The position numbers and the translations under genes were made by a program. Below, piece by piece: positions 19,843-28,534 of a stretch of 64,000 nucleotides of DNA (position 1 is its first letter; every line of letters starts with the position of its first letter). Location: NCBI RefSeq assembly GCF_039691755.1, contig NZ_CP137552.1, positions 1,488,001-1,552,000 of the forward strand. The letters run 5' to 3'. Below the pieces are notes generated by a model. The model was not told the DNA's origin. It made no database searches and saw nothing but the letters and a program-made list of their open reading frames with translations. This DNA is from Halomonas sp. Bachu 37. Its GTDB lineage: Bacteria > Pseudomonadota > Gammaproteobacteria > Pseudomonadales > Halomonadaceae.

Positions 19843-20348
19843 AACCCACCATCACGGCCGCCATCCTGGCTTCGACACTGCTGACGGGCGGGCTGCCCAC
19901 GCTAGCCTTTGCCCAATCTTCCCAGGCCCCGATCGAAGTCGAGGCCGATCGCCTGGACCTGGATCAACGCGCCGGCACCGCCGTCTATGCCGGTAATGTG
20001 GAGATTCGTCAGGGCGAAATGCGCCTGAAAGGCGATCGCGTTCAGATCCAGCGTAACGACGAAGGGGAGCTATCCCGAGCCACCGCTACGGGCGAGCGAG
20101 CCTATCTGCGTCATCAGATCGAAGGCCAGCCCTCGCCCATGGAGGGCTGGGCCCGCAATATCGTCTTTCACGTCGCAGAGCAGCGCGTGGTACTGATCGA
20201 CCAGGCGGAGCTGAACCAACAGGACGACCATTTCGAGGGCGGATACCTGGAATACTTCATTGACCGGCAGGTGGTTCAGGCACGTTCGGAAACCGGTAGC
20301 GGCGATCAGCAGCGCATCCGCATGACGCTCCAGCCCGAACGCCAATAG
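19839..20348 (+). CDS. lptA: LPS periplasmic bridge protein LptA
   Basis: The protein has 169 residues with a cleavable signal ([12 protein letters not shown]...AFAQ). The OstA/LptA beta-jellyroll is clear: [20 protein letters not shown] in two strands, then [17 protein letters not shown]. It forms the periplasmic bridge carrying LPS from LptC to LptD. The start overlaps the lptC stop (ATGA). Confidence 0.96.
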   Translation: MKPTITAAILASTLLTGGLPTLAFAQSSQAPIEVEADRLDLDQRAGTAVYAGNVEIRQGEMRLKGDRVQIQRNDEGELSRATATGERAYLRHQIEGQPSPMEGWARNIVFHVAEQRVVLIDQAELNQQDDHFEGGYLEYFIDRQVVQARSETGSGDQQRIRMTLQPERQ

Positions 20349-20397
20349 GCTTCGCCAACGCTGCCCCCATTTCTCGCTACAGGAACCTGGCACCTCG

Positions 20398-21123
20398 ATG
20401 AAGACACTTTACGCTCGCCACTTGGCCAAGAGTTACAAGCGCCGCCGTGTGGTCAAGGATATTTCCGTGGAGATCGCGCAAGGCAGTGTCGTCGGCCTGC
20501 TCGGCCCCAACGGGGCGGGCAAGACCACTTCGTTCTACATGATCGTGGGCCTGGTGAGCGCCGACGCCGGCAGCGTCAGTATCGATGATCACGATATCTC
20601 CCACGCCCCCATGCATGAGCGAGCCAAGGCGGGCATCGGCTACCTGCCCCAGGAAGCCTCGATATTTCGCAAGCTTTCGGTGGCGGACAATATCCTGGCG
20701 ATCCTGGAAACCCGCCGCGACCTCGACTCGAGCGGACGCGAACAGCAGCTCGAAGCGCTGCTCGAGGATTTTCACGTCACCCACATTCGCGACAATCTCG
20801 GCATGAGCCTCTCCGGTGGCGAACGACGCCGGGTGGAAATTGCCCGTGCGCTTGCCACAGAGCCCGCTTTCATTCTTCTGGATGAACCATTTGCCGGGGT
20901 CGATCCGATCTCCGTCGGCGAAATCAAGACCATTATCCGCGCGCTCAAGGCGCGCGAAATCGGCGTTCTCATAACCGATCACAATGTGCGCGACACATTG
21001 GATATCTGTGACACCGCCTATATCGTCGGCGATGGCCAGATCATTGCCAGCGGCCCGCCACAGGGCATACTGGACAACCAACAGGTGCGCGACGTTTACC
21101 TGGGCGCCGACTTCAAGCTCTAG
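20398..21123 (+). CDS. lptB: LPS export ABC transporter ATPase LptB
   Basis: The protein has 241 residues. Walker A is G36-P-N-G-A-G-K42-T43-T44; the signature [17 protein letters not shown] and Walker [17 protein letters not shown] are present, with switch His in ITDHNVRDT. It powers LPS extraction from the inner membrane with LptF and LptG, which are not in the window. It lies 49 bases after lptA. Confidence 0.98.
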   Translation: MKTLYARHLAKSYKRRRVVKDISVEIAQGSVVGLLGPNGAGKTTSFYMIVGLVSADAGSVSIDDHDISHAPMHERAKAGIGYLPQEASIFRKLSVADNILAILETRRDLDSSGREQQLEALLEDFHVTHIRDNLGMSLSGGERRRVEIARALATEPAFILLDEPFAGVDPISVGEIKTIIRALKAREIGVLITDHNVRDTLDICDTAYIVGDGQIIASGPPQGILDNQQVRDVYLGADFKL

Positions 21124-21157
21124 ACGACTTCATACTCTAGCCGTCTCAAGCGCCAGA

Positions 21158-21190
21158 TGGCATGCTTATTGCCGGTGGCATGCATATTGC
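21158..21190 (+). repeat. 15-base direct repeat between lptB and rpoN
   Basis: TGGCATGCTTATTGC (21158-21172) and TGGCATGCATATTGC (21176-21190) differ at one base, with an 18-base period. Each contains the palindrome GCATGC. They lie about 80 bases before the rpoN start, a position suitable for a regulator, but no binding protein is recognised. Confidence 0.55.
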
Positions 21191-21267
21191 AAAAGTTGAC
21201 TTGCACCTGGTCCTTGCTCGCACTAGGGTTAAGCTTTCCGATTACGCACGCGAGTCCCGCTATGGTC

Positions 21268-22674
21268 ATGAAAGCCTCTCTTCAATTGCGCATGGGCTCC
21301 CAGCTGACCATGACGCCGCAATTGCAACAGGCGATCGCGCTGCTGCAATTATCCACTCTCGATCTGCGTCAGGAAATCCAGCAGGCGCTCGATTCCAACC
21401 CCCTGCTCGAGCAGGAGGAGGAGTTCAGCGAGCAGGCGGTGGACGAGGCACAGGAAGCCGAGTGGTCCGAGGACATCCCTAACGAACTGGCGCTCGACAG
21501 CGACTGGTCGGATACCTACCAGGACATGGTGCCCGCCGCCGGCAGCGGCGAAGGTCCGGATTTCGAGCGTCAGGCCGCCGGCCAGAGTCTGCAGGGGCAC
21601 CTGCTCTGGCAACTGGCCATGACCGATCTCGACTGGCGCGAACGGCAGATAGCGGAAAGCCTGATCGATGCCATCGATGTCAATGGCTACCTGACCCAGA
21701 CCTTGTCCGAGCTGCGCGACGGGCTACGCGATCAGGGCCTCGAAGGCATAAGCACTCGAGAGGTGGAAACCATTCTGCTCCGCTTGCAGCAGTTCGAGCC
21801 CACCGGCATCTTCGCCCGAGATCTACGCGAATGCCTGATGCTGCAGCTCGCCACCCTGGCCGATGACACCCCCCTGCTCGCCCACGCCCGCCGTTTGGTC
21901 CGCCAGTTTCTCGAGGCGCTGGGCAAGAACGACACCCGCCTGCTCAAGCGTCGGCTGGGACTGGACGAGACCCAGCTCGAGGATGTTATCTCGCTGATAC
22001 GCACCCTGGACCCGCGTCCGGGCAGCGCCTTCAGCGACGCGGACGAAGGCTACGTCGTCCCCGATCTGGTGGTGCGCCACGATGCCCAGGGCTGGCATCT
22101 CGACTTGAACCCCGAGGCGCTACCCAGGCTCAGGATTCAGCCCGATTACGCCAGCCTCATCAAGCGCGCCGACAAGAGCCAGGACAATCAATATCTCAAG
22201 GAACACCTCCAAGAGGCTCGGTGGCTGATCAAGAGCCTGTCCAGCCGCAACGACACCTTGTTGCGCGTGGGGCGCGAAATCGTCACCCGTCAGCTCGGCT
22301 TTCTCGAGCAAGGCGAGGAGGCCATGAAACCCTTGATTCTCGCCGATATCGCCAGCGCCGTGGACATGCACGAATCGACCATTTCGCGCGTCACCACCCA
22401 GAAGTTCATTCATACGCCACGCGGGGTCTTCGAGCTCAAGTACTTCTTCTCCAGCCAGATAGGCAGCGCCGACGGCGACAGCCACTCCAGTACCGCCATT
22501 CGTGCCCGACTGAAGAAACTGATCCAGGAAGAGCCTCCAGGCAAACCGCTTTCCGACAGCCGGCTGGTCACCCTGCTTGGCGACAGTGGTATTCAGGTGG
22601 CTCGCCGTACCGTCGCCAAGTACCGTGAGGCGATGGGAATTCCCTCTTCCAGCGAACGACGCAGGCTACGCTGA
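21268..22674 (+). CDS. rpoN: RNA polymerase sigma-54 factor
   Basis: The protein has 468 residues from the ATG at 21268 (MKASLQLRMGSQLTMTPQLQ), which matches the family start; an ATG two codons earlier is equally possible. The Gln-rich region I (QQAIALLQLSTLDLRQEIQQ) binds activators, an acidic region II follows, then the core-binding domain, a helix-turn-helix and the RpoN box ARRTVAKYR that reads the -24 element. It is followed by hpf, ptsN, rapZ and npr as in most gammaproteobacteria. It directs nitrogen, motility and other regulons through ATP-driven activators. Confidence 0.98.
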   Translation: MKASLQLRMGSQLTMTPQLQQAIALLQLSTLDLRQEIQQALDSNPLLEQEEEFSEQAVDEAQEAEWSEDIPNELALDSDWSDTYQDMVPAAGSGEGPDFERQAAGQSLQGHLLWQLAMTDLDWRERQIAESLIDAIDVNGYLTQTLSELRDGLRDQGLEGISTREVETILLRLQQFEPTGIFARDLRECLMLQLATLADDTPLLAHARRLVRQFLEALGKNDTRLLKRRLGLDETQLEDVISLIRTLDPRPGSAFSDADEGYVVPDLVVRHDAQGWHLDLNPEALPRLRIQPDYASLIKRADKSQDNQYLKEHLQEARWLIKSLSSRNDTLLRVGREIVTRQLGFLEQGEEAMKPLILADIASAVDMHESTISRVTTQKFIHTPRGVFELKYFFSSQIGSADGDSHSSTAIRARLKKLIQEEPPGKPLSDSRLVTLLGDSGIQVARRTVAKYREAMGIPSSSERRRLR

Positions 22675-22715
22675 AGTAGAGCTCTCGTGGAAATCGAGAA
22701 AGTTGTTCGCGGGGC

Positions 22716-22743
22716 TTTGCTCAGCAGGAAAAAGAGTTACAAT
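22716..22743 (+). promoter_or_regulatory. Candidate promoter for hpf
   Basis: TTTGCT (22716-22721) and TACAAT (22738-22743) are 16 bases apart, 34 bases before the hpf start. The -10 matches five of six positions; the -35 is weak. Confidence 0.35.
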
Positions 22744-22776
22744 CGAAGTACAGTCCGATGGATAAGGAGTACGTCA

Positions 22777-23085
22777 ATGCAAGTCAACATCACAGGTCAT
22801 CATGTCGAACTCACTGACGCCCTGCGTGACTACGTCGAGGAAAAACTCGCTCGCGTTGAACGCCATTACGACAATATCACTACCGTTCAGGTAACCCTGT
22901 CCATCGAAAAAGAGCGTCAGCACGCGGCCTGTACGTTGCACGCGGCCGGTGCCGATCTTCACGCCGAGGCCATGGATTCGGACATGTATGCCGCCATCGA
23001 TGCACTGGCCGACAAGATCGACCGTCAACTGGTCAAGCATAAGGAAAAAGCACAAGCCCGCGCCCAAGGCGCTGGCGTGCGCTGA
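22777..23085 (+). CDS. hpf: Short-form ribosome hibernation promoting factor
   Basis: The protein has 102 residues. The ATG at 22777 has AAGGAG upstream. The S30AE domain fills the protein (MQVNITGHHVELTDALRDYV, then DMYAAIDALADKIDRQL). The short form promotes 100S ribosome dimers with RMF in stationary phase; no rmf gene is in the window. It lies between rpoN and ptsN, the conserved order. Confidence 0.96.
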   Translation: MQVNITGHHVELTDALRDYVEEKLARVERHYDNITTVQVTLSIEKERQHAACTLHAAGADLHAEAMDSDMYAAIDALADKIDRQLVKHKEKAQARAQGAGVR

Positions 23086-23089
23086 GCCA

Positions 23090-23560
23090 ATGATGCTGGA
23101 AACCATCCTGCCCCCCGAGCGCGTGCTCTATGATGTGCCCGGGGGAAGCAAGAAACGGGTGCTGGAATTCTTCAGCACCTTTATCGCCCAGAACACCCCC
23201 AGTCTCGATAGCCAGGAAGTCTTCAGTCGCTTGATCGGTCGAGAGCGCCTAGGCAGTACCGGGATCGGCAATGGTGTCGCTATCCCCCATGCGCGCAGTC
23301 CGCATTGCGATGCCCCCATTGCAGGTTTTCTGAAGCTGGCCGAAGCCATCGATTTCGATGCCGTCGACGGTGAACCCGTGGACCTCATCTTCGTGCTGCT
23401 GGTCCCGGAAGAGGCGGATGATACTCACCTTGCCCTGCTAGGCCAGGTGGCGACCATCATGAATGACGGCGACACCCGTGTCCGGTTGCGCAAAAGCACC
23501 AGTCAACGTGAGCTGCTGGAGTTGCTGAGAGACAAGATCAGGCAGCAGAGCTCCAGTTAG
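23090..23560 (+). CDS. ptsN: Nitrogen-PTS IIA component PtsN (EIIA-Ntr)
   Basis: The protein has 156 residues from the ATG at 23090, four bases after hpf. The phosphorylation-site motif GNGVAIPHARSP holds the active His. It is the end of the PtsP-NPr-PtsN phosphorelay, which links nitrogen and carbon state to potassium transport and other outputs; it does not transport sugar. npr lies three genes on, and sixA, whose E. coli counterpart removes phosphate from NPr, is at 40741-41214. Confidence 0.97.
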   Translation: MMLETILPPERVLYDVPGGSKKRVLEFFSTFIAQNTPSLDSQEVFSRLIGRERLGSTGIGNGVAIPHARSPHCDAPIAGFLKLAEAIDFDAVDGEPVDLIFVLLVPEEADDTHLALLGQVATIMNDGDTRVRLRKSTSQRELLELLRDKIRQQSSS

Positions 23561-23740
23561 TTCGGCACCGTTCAGCTTCTGGCGTGCTTCTGTCAAATTA
23601 CGCTTTCGATACGATTCTGCCTCCGTTACCGGACGGCCCTCGATAGAGGCTTACTTGCAAACCTCTCGCCTATTTCGCCTTGAAGAATGGCTGCAACCTG
23701 CACGGTAATAGCTAAAATACGGTGCGGAAGGAGATTCGTC

Positions 23741-24685
23741 ATGCAACTCGTGATTATCAGCGGTCGCTCGGGATCGGGAAAGTCCATTGCCCTGCAGGCA
23801 TTGGAGGATCTCGGCTATTACGCTATCGACAACCTTCCCGCCATGCTTCTGGATTCATTGATAGAGGAGCTCGGTGAGGGCGGCAATCGCAGCCATCTGG
23901 CGGTAAGCGTCGACGCGCGTAATCTTCCCCATGCCTTGAAGCGTTTTCCCAGCCTGCTGCAGGAGCTCAAGCGTCGACATATCGATTGCCAGCTCATCTA
24001 CATGACAACCGATGCGCGCATCTTGCTGGAACGATACTCGGCCACCCGGCGTCGTCATCCGCTGACTCGCGATAGCGAAATGACCCTGGAAGAAGCGATA
24101 GCCCACGAGGAAGAGGCGCTGAGCGAGATACGCGATCTTTCCGATCTGATGATCGATACCTCGCGGCTATCGGTTCACGATCTGCGGCGTCGCATTACCG
24201 ACCAGGTTTCCCATCATCAGCGCGATCAGTTGACGCTGACTTTCGAGTCGTTCGGTTACAAGCGAGGCATCCCGCTGGATGCCGATCTCGTCTTCGATGG
24301 ACGTTGCCTGCCCAACCCCTACTGGGACCCCAACCTACGCGGTGCCACCGGTCGCGATGCATCCATCGCCGCCTTTCTGGAAGGCTATCCCTTGGTGGAG
24401 GAGATGCTGACCGATATCCAGGCCTGGCTGGAACGCTGGCTGCCCGCCTATCAAAGCAGCCAACGCAGCTACCTGACCGTCGCCATCGGCTGTACCGGCG
24501 GCCAGCACCGCTCCGTCTACCTTGTCGAGCAGCTGGCCGCCAGGCTGGTAGGCAATTTCGGCCAGATCAGCCTGCGTCATCGCGAGCTGGGGTTGCAGCA
24601 CACTCTCACGAATACAACTCAAATTGCCACCAGTTCAAGTGCAAGCAATGGCGACCCGGCGGCATTCACCTGCGAACAGGACTGA
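23741..24685 (+). CDS. rapZ: RNase adapter protein RapZ
   Basis: The protein has 314 residues from the ATG at 23741, which has GGAAGGAG before it. Walker A is G8-R-S-G-S-G-K14-S15. The C-terminal domain has the conserved GCTGGQHRSVYLVEQLA. After the usual family end near RHREL, a tail of about 25 residues rich in Thr and Ser continues, making it longer than E. coli RapZ (284). In E. coli RapZ senses glucosamine-6-phosphate and directs RNase E to GlmZ. The N-terminal ATPase and metabolite-binding C-domain are both intact here. Confidence 0.96.
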   Translation: MQLVIISGRSGSGKSIALQALEDLGYYAIDNLPAMLLDSLIEELGEGGNRSHLAVSVDARNLPHALKRFPSLLQELKRRHIDCQLIYMTTDARILLERYSATRRRHPLTRDSEMTLEEAIAHEEEALSEIRDLSDLMIDTSRLSVHDLRRRITDQVSHHQRDQLTLTFESFGYKRGIPLDADLVFDGRCLPNPYWDPNLRGATGRDASIAAFLEGYPLVEEMLTDIQAWLERWLPAYQSSQRSYLTVAIGCTGGQHRSVYLVEQLAARLVGNFGQISLRHRELGLQHTLTNTTQIATSSSASNGDPAAFTCEQD

Positions 24686-24745
24686 CCCGATTCGACCTCA
24701 CCGTGCCACAAGGATTGTCGGATACGCGAAGCCATGGGAAAGGCG

Positions 24746-24770
24746 GATAGACAAGGATAGATAGACAAGG
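24746..24770 (+). repeat. Perfect 11-base direct repeat carrying two Shine-Dalgarno cores before npr
   Basis: GATAGACAAGG occurs at 24746-24756 and 24760-24770. Both copies contain AAGG; the second is eight bases from the GTG start of npr. It may be a slippage product that affects npr translation. Confidence 0.6.
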
Positions 24771-24778
24771 GATAAAAG

Positions 24779-25048
24779 GTGCCTGAACGCAAATTGACTC
24801 TCATCAACCGACGCGGCCTGCATGCCCGAGCCGCCACCAAACTGGTGCAATGCACGCAAGGCTTCAAGGCCCGCGTGAGCGTACGCAAGGGCGAGATGGA
24901 AGCCGATGCCGCCAATATCATGGCATTGTTGATGCTGGCGGCTCCCTGCGGCACGGAACTCACCGTGCAGGCGGAAGGTGAAGATGCCGACCAGGCCCTG
25001 GAGGCAGTCCAGACCCTGGTCGAGTCTCGCTTCGATGAAGACGCCTGA
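24779..25048 (+). CDS. npr: Nitrogen-PTS phosphocarrier protein NPr (HPr family)
   Basis: The protein has 89 residues and a GTG start preceded by AAGGG. The active site NRRGLH15ARAATKLV is intact. At the position of the regulatory Ser46 of Gram-positive HPr the sequence reads A-N-I-M, so HPr-kinase control is not expected, as usual for NPr. It carries phosphate from PtsP to PtsN. It starts 93 bases after rapZ and ends 24 bases before the convergent pmbA stop. Confidence 0.95.
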   Translation: MPERKLTLINRRGLHARAATKLVQCTQGFKARVSVRKGEMEADAANIMALLMLAAPCGTELTVQAEGEDADQALEAVQTLVESRFDEDA

Positions 25049-25072
25049 ACCCGCTCGAAAGCCTGAAATTGT

Positions 25073-26419
25073 TCAGTCTTCCCCTCCAGCCACCGTCATT
25101 TCATCGATCAACCAGCTGCCGGTATGGATACTTCCCCGGGTATCAGTGTCATCGCCGATCGCTACCAGTCCCTTGAACATCGACTGCAAGGTACTGGCAA
25201 TCGTGAACTCTTCCACCGGGTACTGAACTTCACCGTTTTCCACCCAGAAACCGGCGGCACCCCGAGAGTAGTCGCCAGTCACGCTATTAACTCCCTGGCC
25301 CATCAGTTCCGTTACCCAGATGCCGCTTCCCATCTGCTTGAGCAGGCTTGCGCGTGACTCCAGGGGAACCTGCAAGCGCAGGTTGCGAGCGCCCCCGGCA
25401 TTGGCGGTGGTCTCCATGCCCAAGCGCCTGGCGCTATAGGAGGAGAGCATATAGCTTGCCAACCTACCTTGTTCGATAAAACGGTTATTGCGCGTCTGTA
25501 CCCCCTCGTTGTCGAACGGGCTACTGGCCATGGCGCCCGGCTCCATCGGCCGCTCTTCCAGATTGAACCACTGCGGAAAGACGCTATCTCCCAGTCGGTC
25601 GCACAAGAAAGACGCTTGTCGGTAGATGGCACCACCCGCGATGGCTCCCATCAAGTGGCCGATCAAGCCGCTCGCCAGGCTGGGGTCGAACAATATCGGG
25701 AAACGCCCGGTCGCGGGGCGCCGAGCACCCAGTCGACGTAGCGTGCGCTGGGCCGCCTGTCGTCCCACTGCGTCGGGCTTCTGCAACAAGCTCGGGTCAC
25801 GCGCCGAGGTGTATTCATAGTCGCGCTGCATTCCGGCGCCGTCTTCGGCGATCAGCATACAGGAAAGCGAATGGCGACTGCCGCGCTGACTGCCGATGAA
25901 GCCGTGGCTATTGGCGTAGACGCGCACGCCTTCTCCCGTCGACAGCGACGCACCCTCCGATTGAGTGATGCCCTCGACGTGGCGGCCGGCGTTTTCGCAG
26001 GCCAGGGCCAATTCAATGGCTTCGTCCGTGGTCAACGCCCAGGGATGATGAACTTTCAGATCGGGTAATTCGCGCGCCATCAGGTGGGCATCCGCCAGCC
26101 CCGCCATGGGATCCTCGCCGGTGTAGTGCGCGATGGCGATCGCCTTTTCCACCGCCGCCCGTATCGAGTCTTCTCCCGCATCGGTCGAAGAGGCGCTGCC
26201 CTTGCGTTGGCCCAGGTAAACCGTCACGGCAATGCCTTGATCGCGGGAAAGCTCGACCGTTTCCACTTCACCCTGGCGCACGCTGACGCCCACGCCCTGG
26301 TCCACGCTTGCGCCGACTTCGCAGGCATCCGCGCCCAGCTGCCTTGCCAGCGACAACGCTTGAGCGGCACGGCTTTCCAGAAGTTCCTGCTGCGCTTGCG
26401 CATCAAACGCTTGGGTCAT
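25073..26419 (-). CDS. pmbA: TldE/PmbA subunit of the TldD-TldE metalloprotease
   Basis: The protein has 448 residues from the ATG at 26419. The modulator domain pattern (GVGVSVRQGEVETVELSRD; GFIGSQRGSRHSLSC) is clear, and, as in all TldE proteins, there is no HExxxH metal motif. It pairs with TldD (27083-28534) to cut unfolded peptides, including microcin B17 precursor and CcdA in E. coli. It is separated from tldD only by the opposite-strand darP. Confidence 0.96.
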   Translation of the reverse strand: MTQAFDAQAQQELLESRAAQALSLARQLGADACEVGASVDQGVGVSVRQGEVETVELSRDQGIAVTVYLGQRKGSASSTDAGEDSIRAAVEKAIAIAHYTGEDPMAGLADAHLMARELPDLKVHHPWALTTDEAIELALACENAGRHVEGITQSEGASLSTGEGVRVYANSHGFIGSQRGSRHSLSCMLIAEDGAGMQRDYEYTSARDPSLLQKPDAVGRQAAQRTLRRLGARRPATGRFPILFDPSLASGLIGHLMGAIAGGAIYRQASFLCDRLGDSVFPQWFNLEERPMEPGAMASSPFDNEGVQTRNNRFIEQGRLASYMLSSYSARRLGMETTANAGGARNLRLQVPLESRASLLKQMGSGIWVTELMGQGVNSVTGDYSRGAAGFWVENGEVQYPVEEFTIASTLQSMFKGLVAIGDDTDTRGSIHTGSWLIDEMTVAGGED

Positions 26420-26476
26420 GTTTTTCTCCTTCCATTGCCGGGATTGCCCGGCGGATGAATGATGTCGCTTGCGGCC

Positions 26477-26485
26477 TGATATACT
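26477..26485 (+). promoter_or_regulatory. Extended -10 element for darP
   Basis: TGATATACT matches the extended -10 form (TGnTATAAT with one change). It predicts a start near 26492, a very short leader before the ATG at 26506. No good -35 is seen. Confidence 0.35.
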
Positions 26486-26505
26486 GCCGGTACCTGAAAA
26501 CGTCA

Positions 26506-27039
26506 ATGAGCCACACCATGCCTAAACAACGTCCCGAGCCCATCGAATCCGATGCCCTTGACGAACGACCCAGCAAATCGCAACTGAAGCGGGAAATGCA
26601 CGCGCTCCAGGCACTCGGCGAAACCCTGATCGCCATGAAGCCCGCCGAACTTGCCCGCTTCCCCCTATCCGATGACATGCTGCGCGCCATAGAGGAAACG
26701 TCACGTATCCGCTCTCACGAGGGTCGCAGGCGCCATATGCAATACGTCGGCAAGCTGATCCGCAAGGAGGACCTGGTCGCCATCCAGGCGGTCTTCGATG
26801 CCATCGAGCAGGAAAAACATCAGCGTGACCATGCCTTTCACCGTCTGGAAAAGTGGCGCGACCGCCTGATCGAAGAAGGCGACCAGGGCGTCGAAGCGTT
26901 CATGGCCGATTATCCCGATGCCGATCGTCAAGCCCTGCGCCAGTTGGCGCGTAATGCTCGCCGCGAGCGCGATCAGAACAAGCCGCCCACCGCTTCACGC
27001 AAGCTGTTCAAGCATCTACGCGATACGGCAGCGTTGTAA
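26506..27039 (+). CDS. darP: Ribosome assembly factor DarP (YjgA, DUF615)
   Basis: The protein has 177 residues from 26506; an ATG four codons later is the alternative. Family motifs are clear: KSQLKREMHALQALGETL, EGRRRHMQYVGKLIR, FHRLEKWRDRLI and the C-terminal NKPPTASRKLFKHLR. In E. coli it binds the 50S subunit late in assembly. Its divergent pairing with pmbA is the same as in E. coli. Confidence 0.95.
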   Translation: MSHTMPKQRPEPIESDALDERPSKSQLKREMHALQALGETLIAMKPAELARFPLSDDMLRAIEETSRIRSHEGRRRHMQYVGKLIRKEDLVAIQAVFDAIEQEKHQRDHAFHRLEKWRDRLIEEGDQGVEAFMADYPDADRQALRQLARNARRERDQNKPPTASRKLFKHLRDTAAL

Positions 27040-27082
27040 GCTCTGATCACGCACGCTTCACTCCGACCACATGCCCGAGCGG

Positions 27083-28534
27083 TTACGATTGTGTGCCACC
27101 CACGGTCAGCTCATCCAGTTTCAAGGTGGGCTGGCCGACCCCCACCGGCACGCCTTGTCCTTCCTTGCCGCACACGCCGATTCCCGTATCCAGCTCCATG
27201 TCGTGACCGATCATCGAGACTCGCCCCATGGCCTCGGGCCCATTGCCGATCAGTGTAGCGCCCTTGACCGGGGCGGTAATTCTACCGTCCTCGATCATGT
27301 AGGCTTCGCTGGCGGAAAAGACGAACTTGCCCGAGGTGATATCGACCTGGCCGCCACCGAAGCTGACTGCGTAGATGCCTCGCTTCACGCTGCGAATGAT
27401 GTCCTGCGGGTCGTCCTGCCCCGCCAGCATGTAGGTATTGGTCATGCGCGGCATGGGCAGGTGCGCGTAGGATTCGCGACGAGCATTGCCGGTTGCCGCC
27501 ATGCCCATCAAGCGGGCGTTGAGCTTGTCCTGCATGTAGCCGGTAAGGATCCCGTCCTCGATCAACGGGGTGTACTGCCCGGGCGTGCCTTCGTCATCCA
27601 CGCTCAACGAACCACGCAGGCCATCGAGGGTGGAGTCGTCGACCACGGTGACACCCTTGGCCGCCACGCGCTGTCCCATGCGACCGGCGAACGCCGAACT
27701 CCCCTTGCGATTGAAGTCTCCTTCCAGTCCGTGCCCCACCGCTTCATGCAGAAGAATGCCCGGCCACCCCGGCCCCAGCACTACCGGCATCCGTCCCGCC
27801 GGGGCATCGATGGCATCGAGGTTGACCAGGGCCTGCCGAACCGCCTCCCGGGCGTAACGCTCGGCGACGTTATCGTCACGCAGGCGGGCCATGGAGAAAC
27901 GCCCGCCGCCACCGGCACTGCCGCGCTCGCGTCGATCGCCCTTGACCGCAATGACGCTCACATTGAAACGCACCAGTGGGCGAATATCCGCTGCCAGGGT
28001 GCCATCGCTACCGCGCACCAGGACGACTTCATAGGAACCGCTAAGCGATGCACTCACCTGACTGATGCTCGGGTCCAAGCTCCGCGCCACACGGTCGGCC
28101 AGTTTCAGCATGGCGACCTTCTCTTCGGCACCCAGGCCGGAAACGGGATCATCGCTGGCATAGCGCTGTGTGACGGCGACCGGGCTCACGCCTTGGCCAC
28201 TCAGACGCGCTCCACTACGGACGATACCGGCAGCAGTACGTCCGGTATCGACCAGAGCATCGGCGGTTATCTGGTTGGAGTAGGCAAAGCCGGTCTTCTC
28301 GCCGGAAAGCGCACGGACACCGACACCACCATCAATGTTGTAACTGGCTTCCTTCACTTCGCCGTCTTCCAGCATCCAGCCTTCCTGCCAGCTGCGCTGG
28401 AAGTAGAGATCGGCATAATCCACCCCCTTTCCCAGTGCATGAGACAACCCCGTGTCAAGCGCATCGAGATCCAGCCCTCCCGGCGTCAACAATGTCGTAA
28501 CGGCGGTATCCAGCATGGCAGTCTGTTGTGTCAT
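27083..28534 (-). CDS. tldD: Metalloprotease TldD
   Basis: The protein has 483 residues. The zinc motif H263-E264-A-V-G-H268-G-L-E-G-D is intact, and [20 protein letters not shown] lies near the C-terminus. With PmbA it forms the TldD-TldE heterodimer, in which TldD holds the active site. The start overlaps the yhdP stop by four bases (ATGA). It is the last gene of the mreBCD-maf-rng-yhdP-tldD unit. Confidence 0.98.
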   Translation of the reverse strand: MTQQTAMLDTAVTTLLTPGGLDLDALDTGLSHALGKGVDYADLYFQRSWQEGWMLEDGEVKEASYNIDGGVGVRALSGEKTGFAYSNQITADALVDTGRTAAGIVRSGARLSGQGVSPVAVTQRYASDDPVSGLGAEEKVAMLKLADRVARSLDPSISQVSASLSGSYEVVLVRGSDGTLAADIRPLVRFNVSVIAVKGDRRERGSAGGGGRFSMARLRDDNVAERYAREAVRQALVNLDAIDAPAGRMPVVLGPGWPGILLHEAVGHGLEGDFNRKGSSAFAGRMGQRVAAKGVTVVDDSTLDGLRGSLSVDDEGTPGQYTPLIEDGILTGYMQDKLNARLMGMAATGNARRESYAHLPMPRMTNTYMLAGQDDPQDIIRSVKRGIYAVSFGGGQVDITSGKFVFSASEAYMIEDGRITAPVKGATLIGNGPEAMGRVSMIGHDMELDTGIGVCGKEGQGVPVGVGQPTLKLDELTVGGTQS

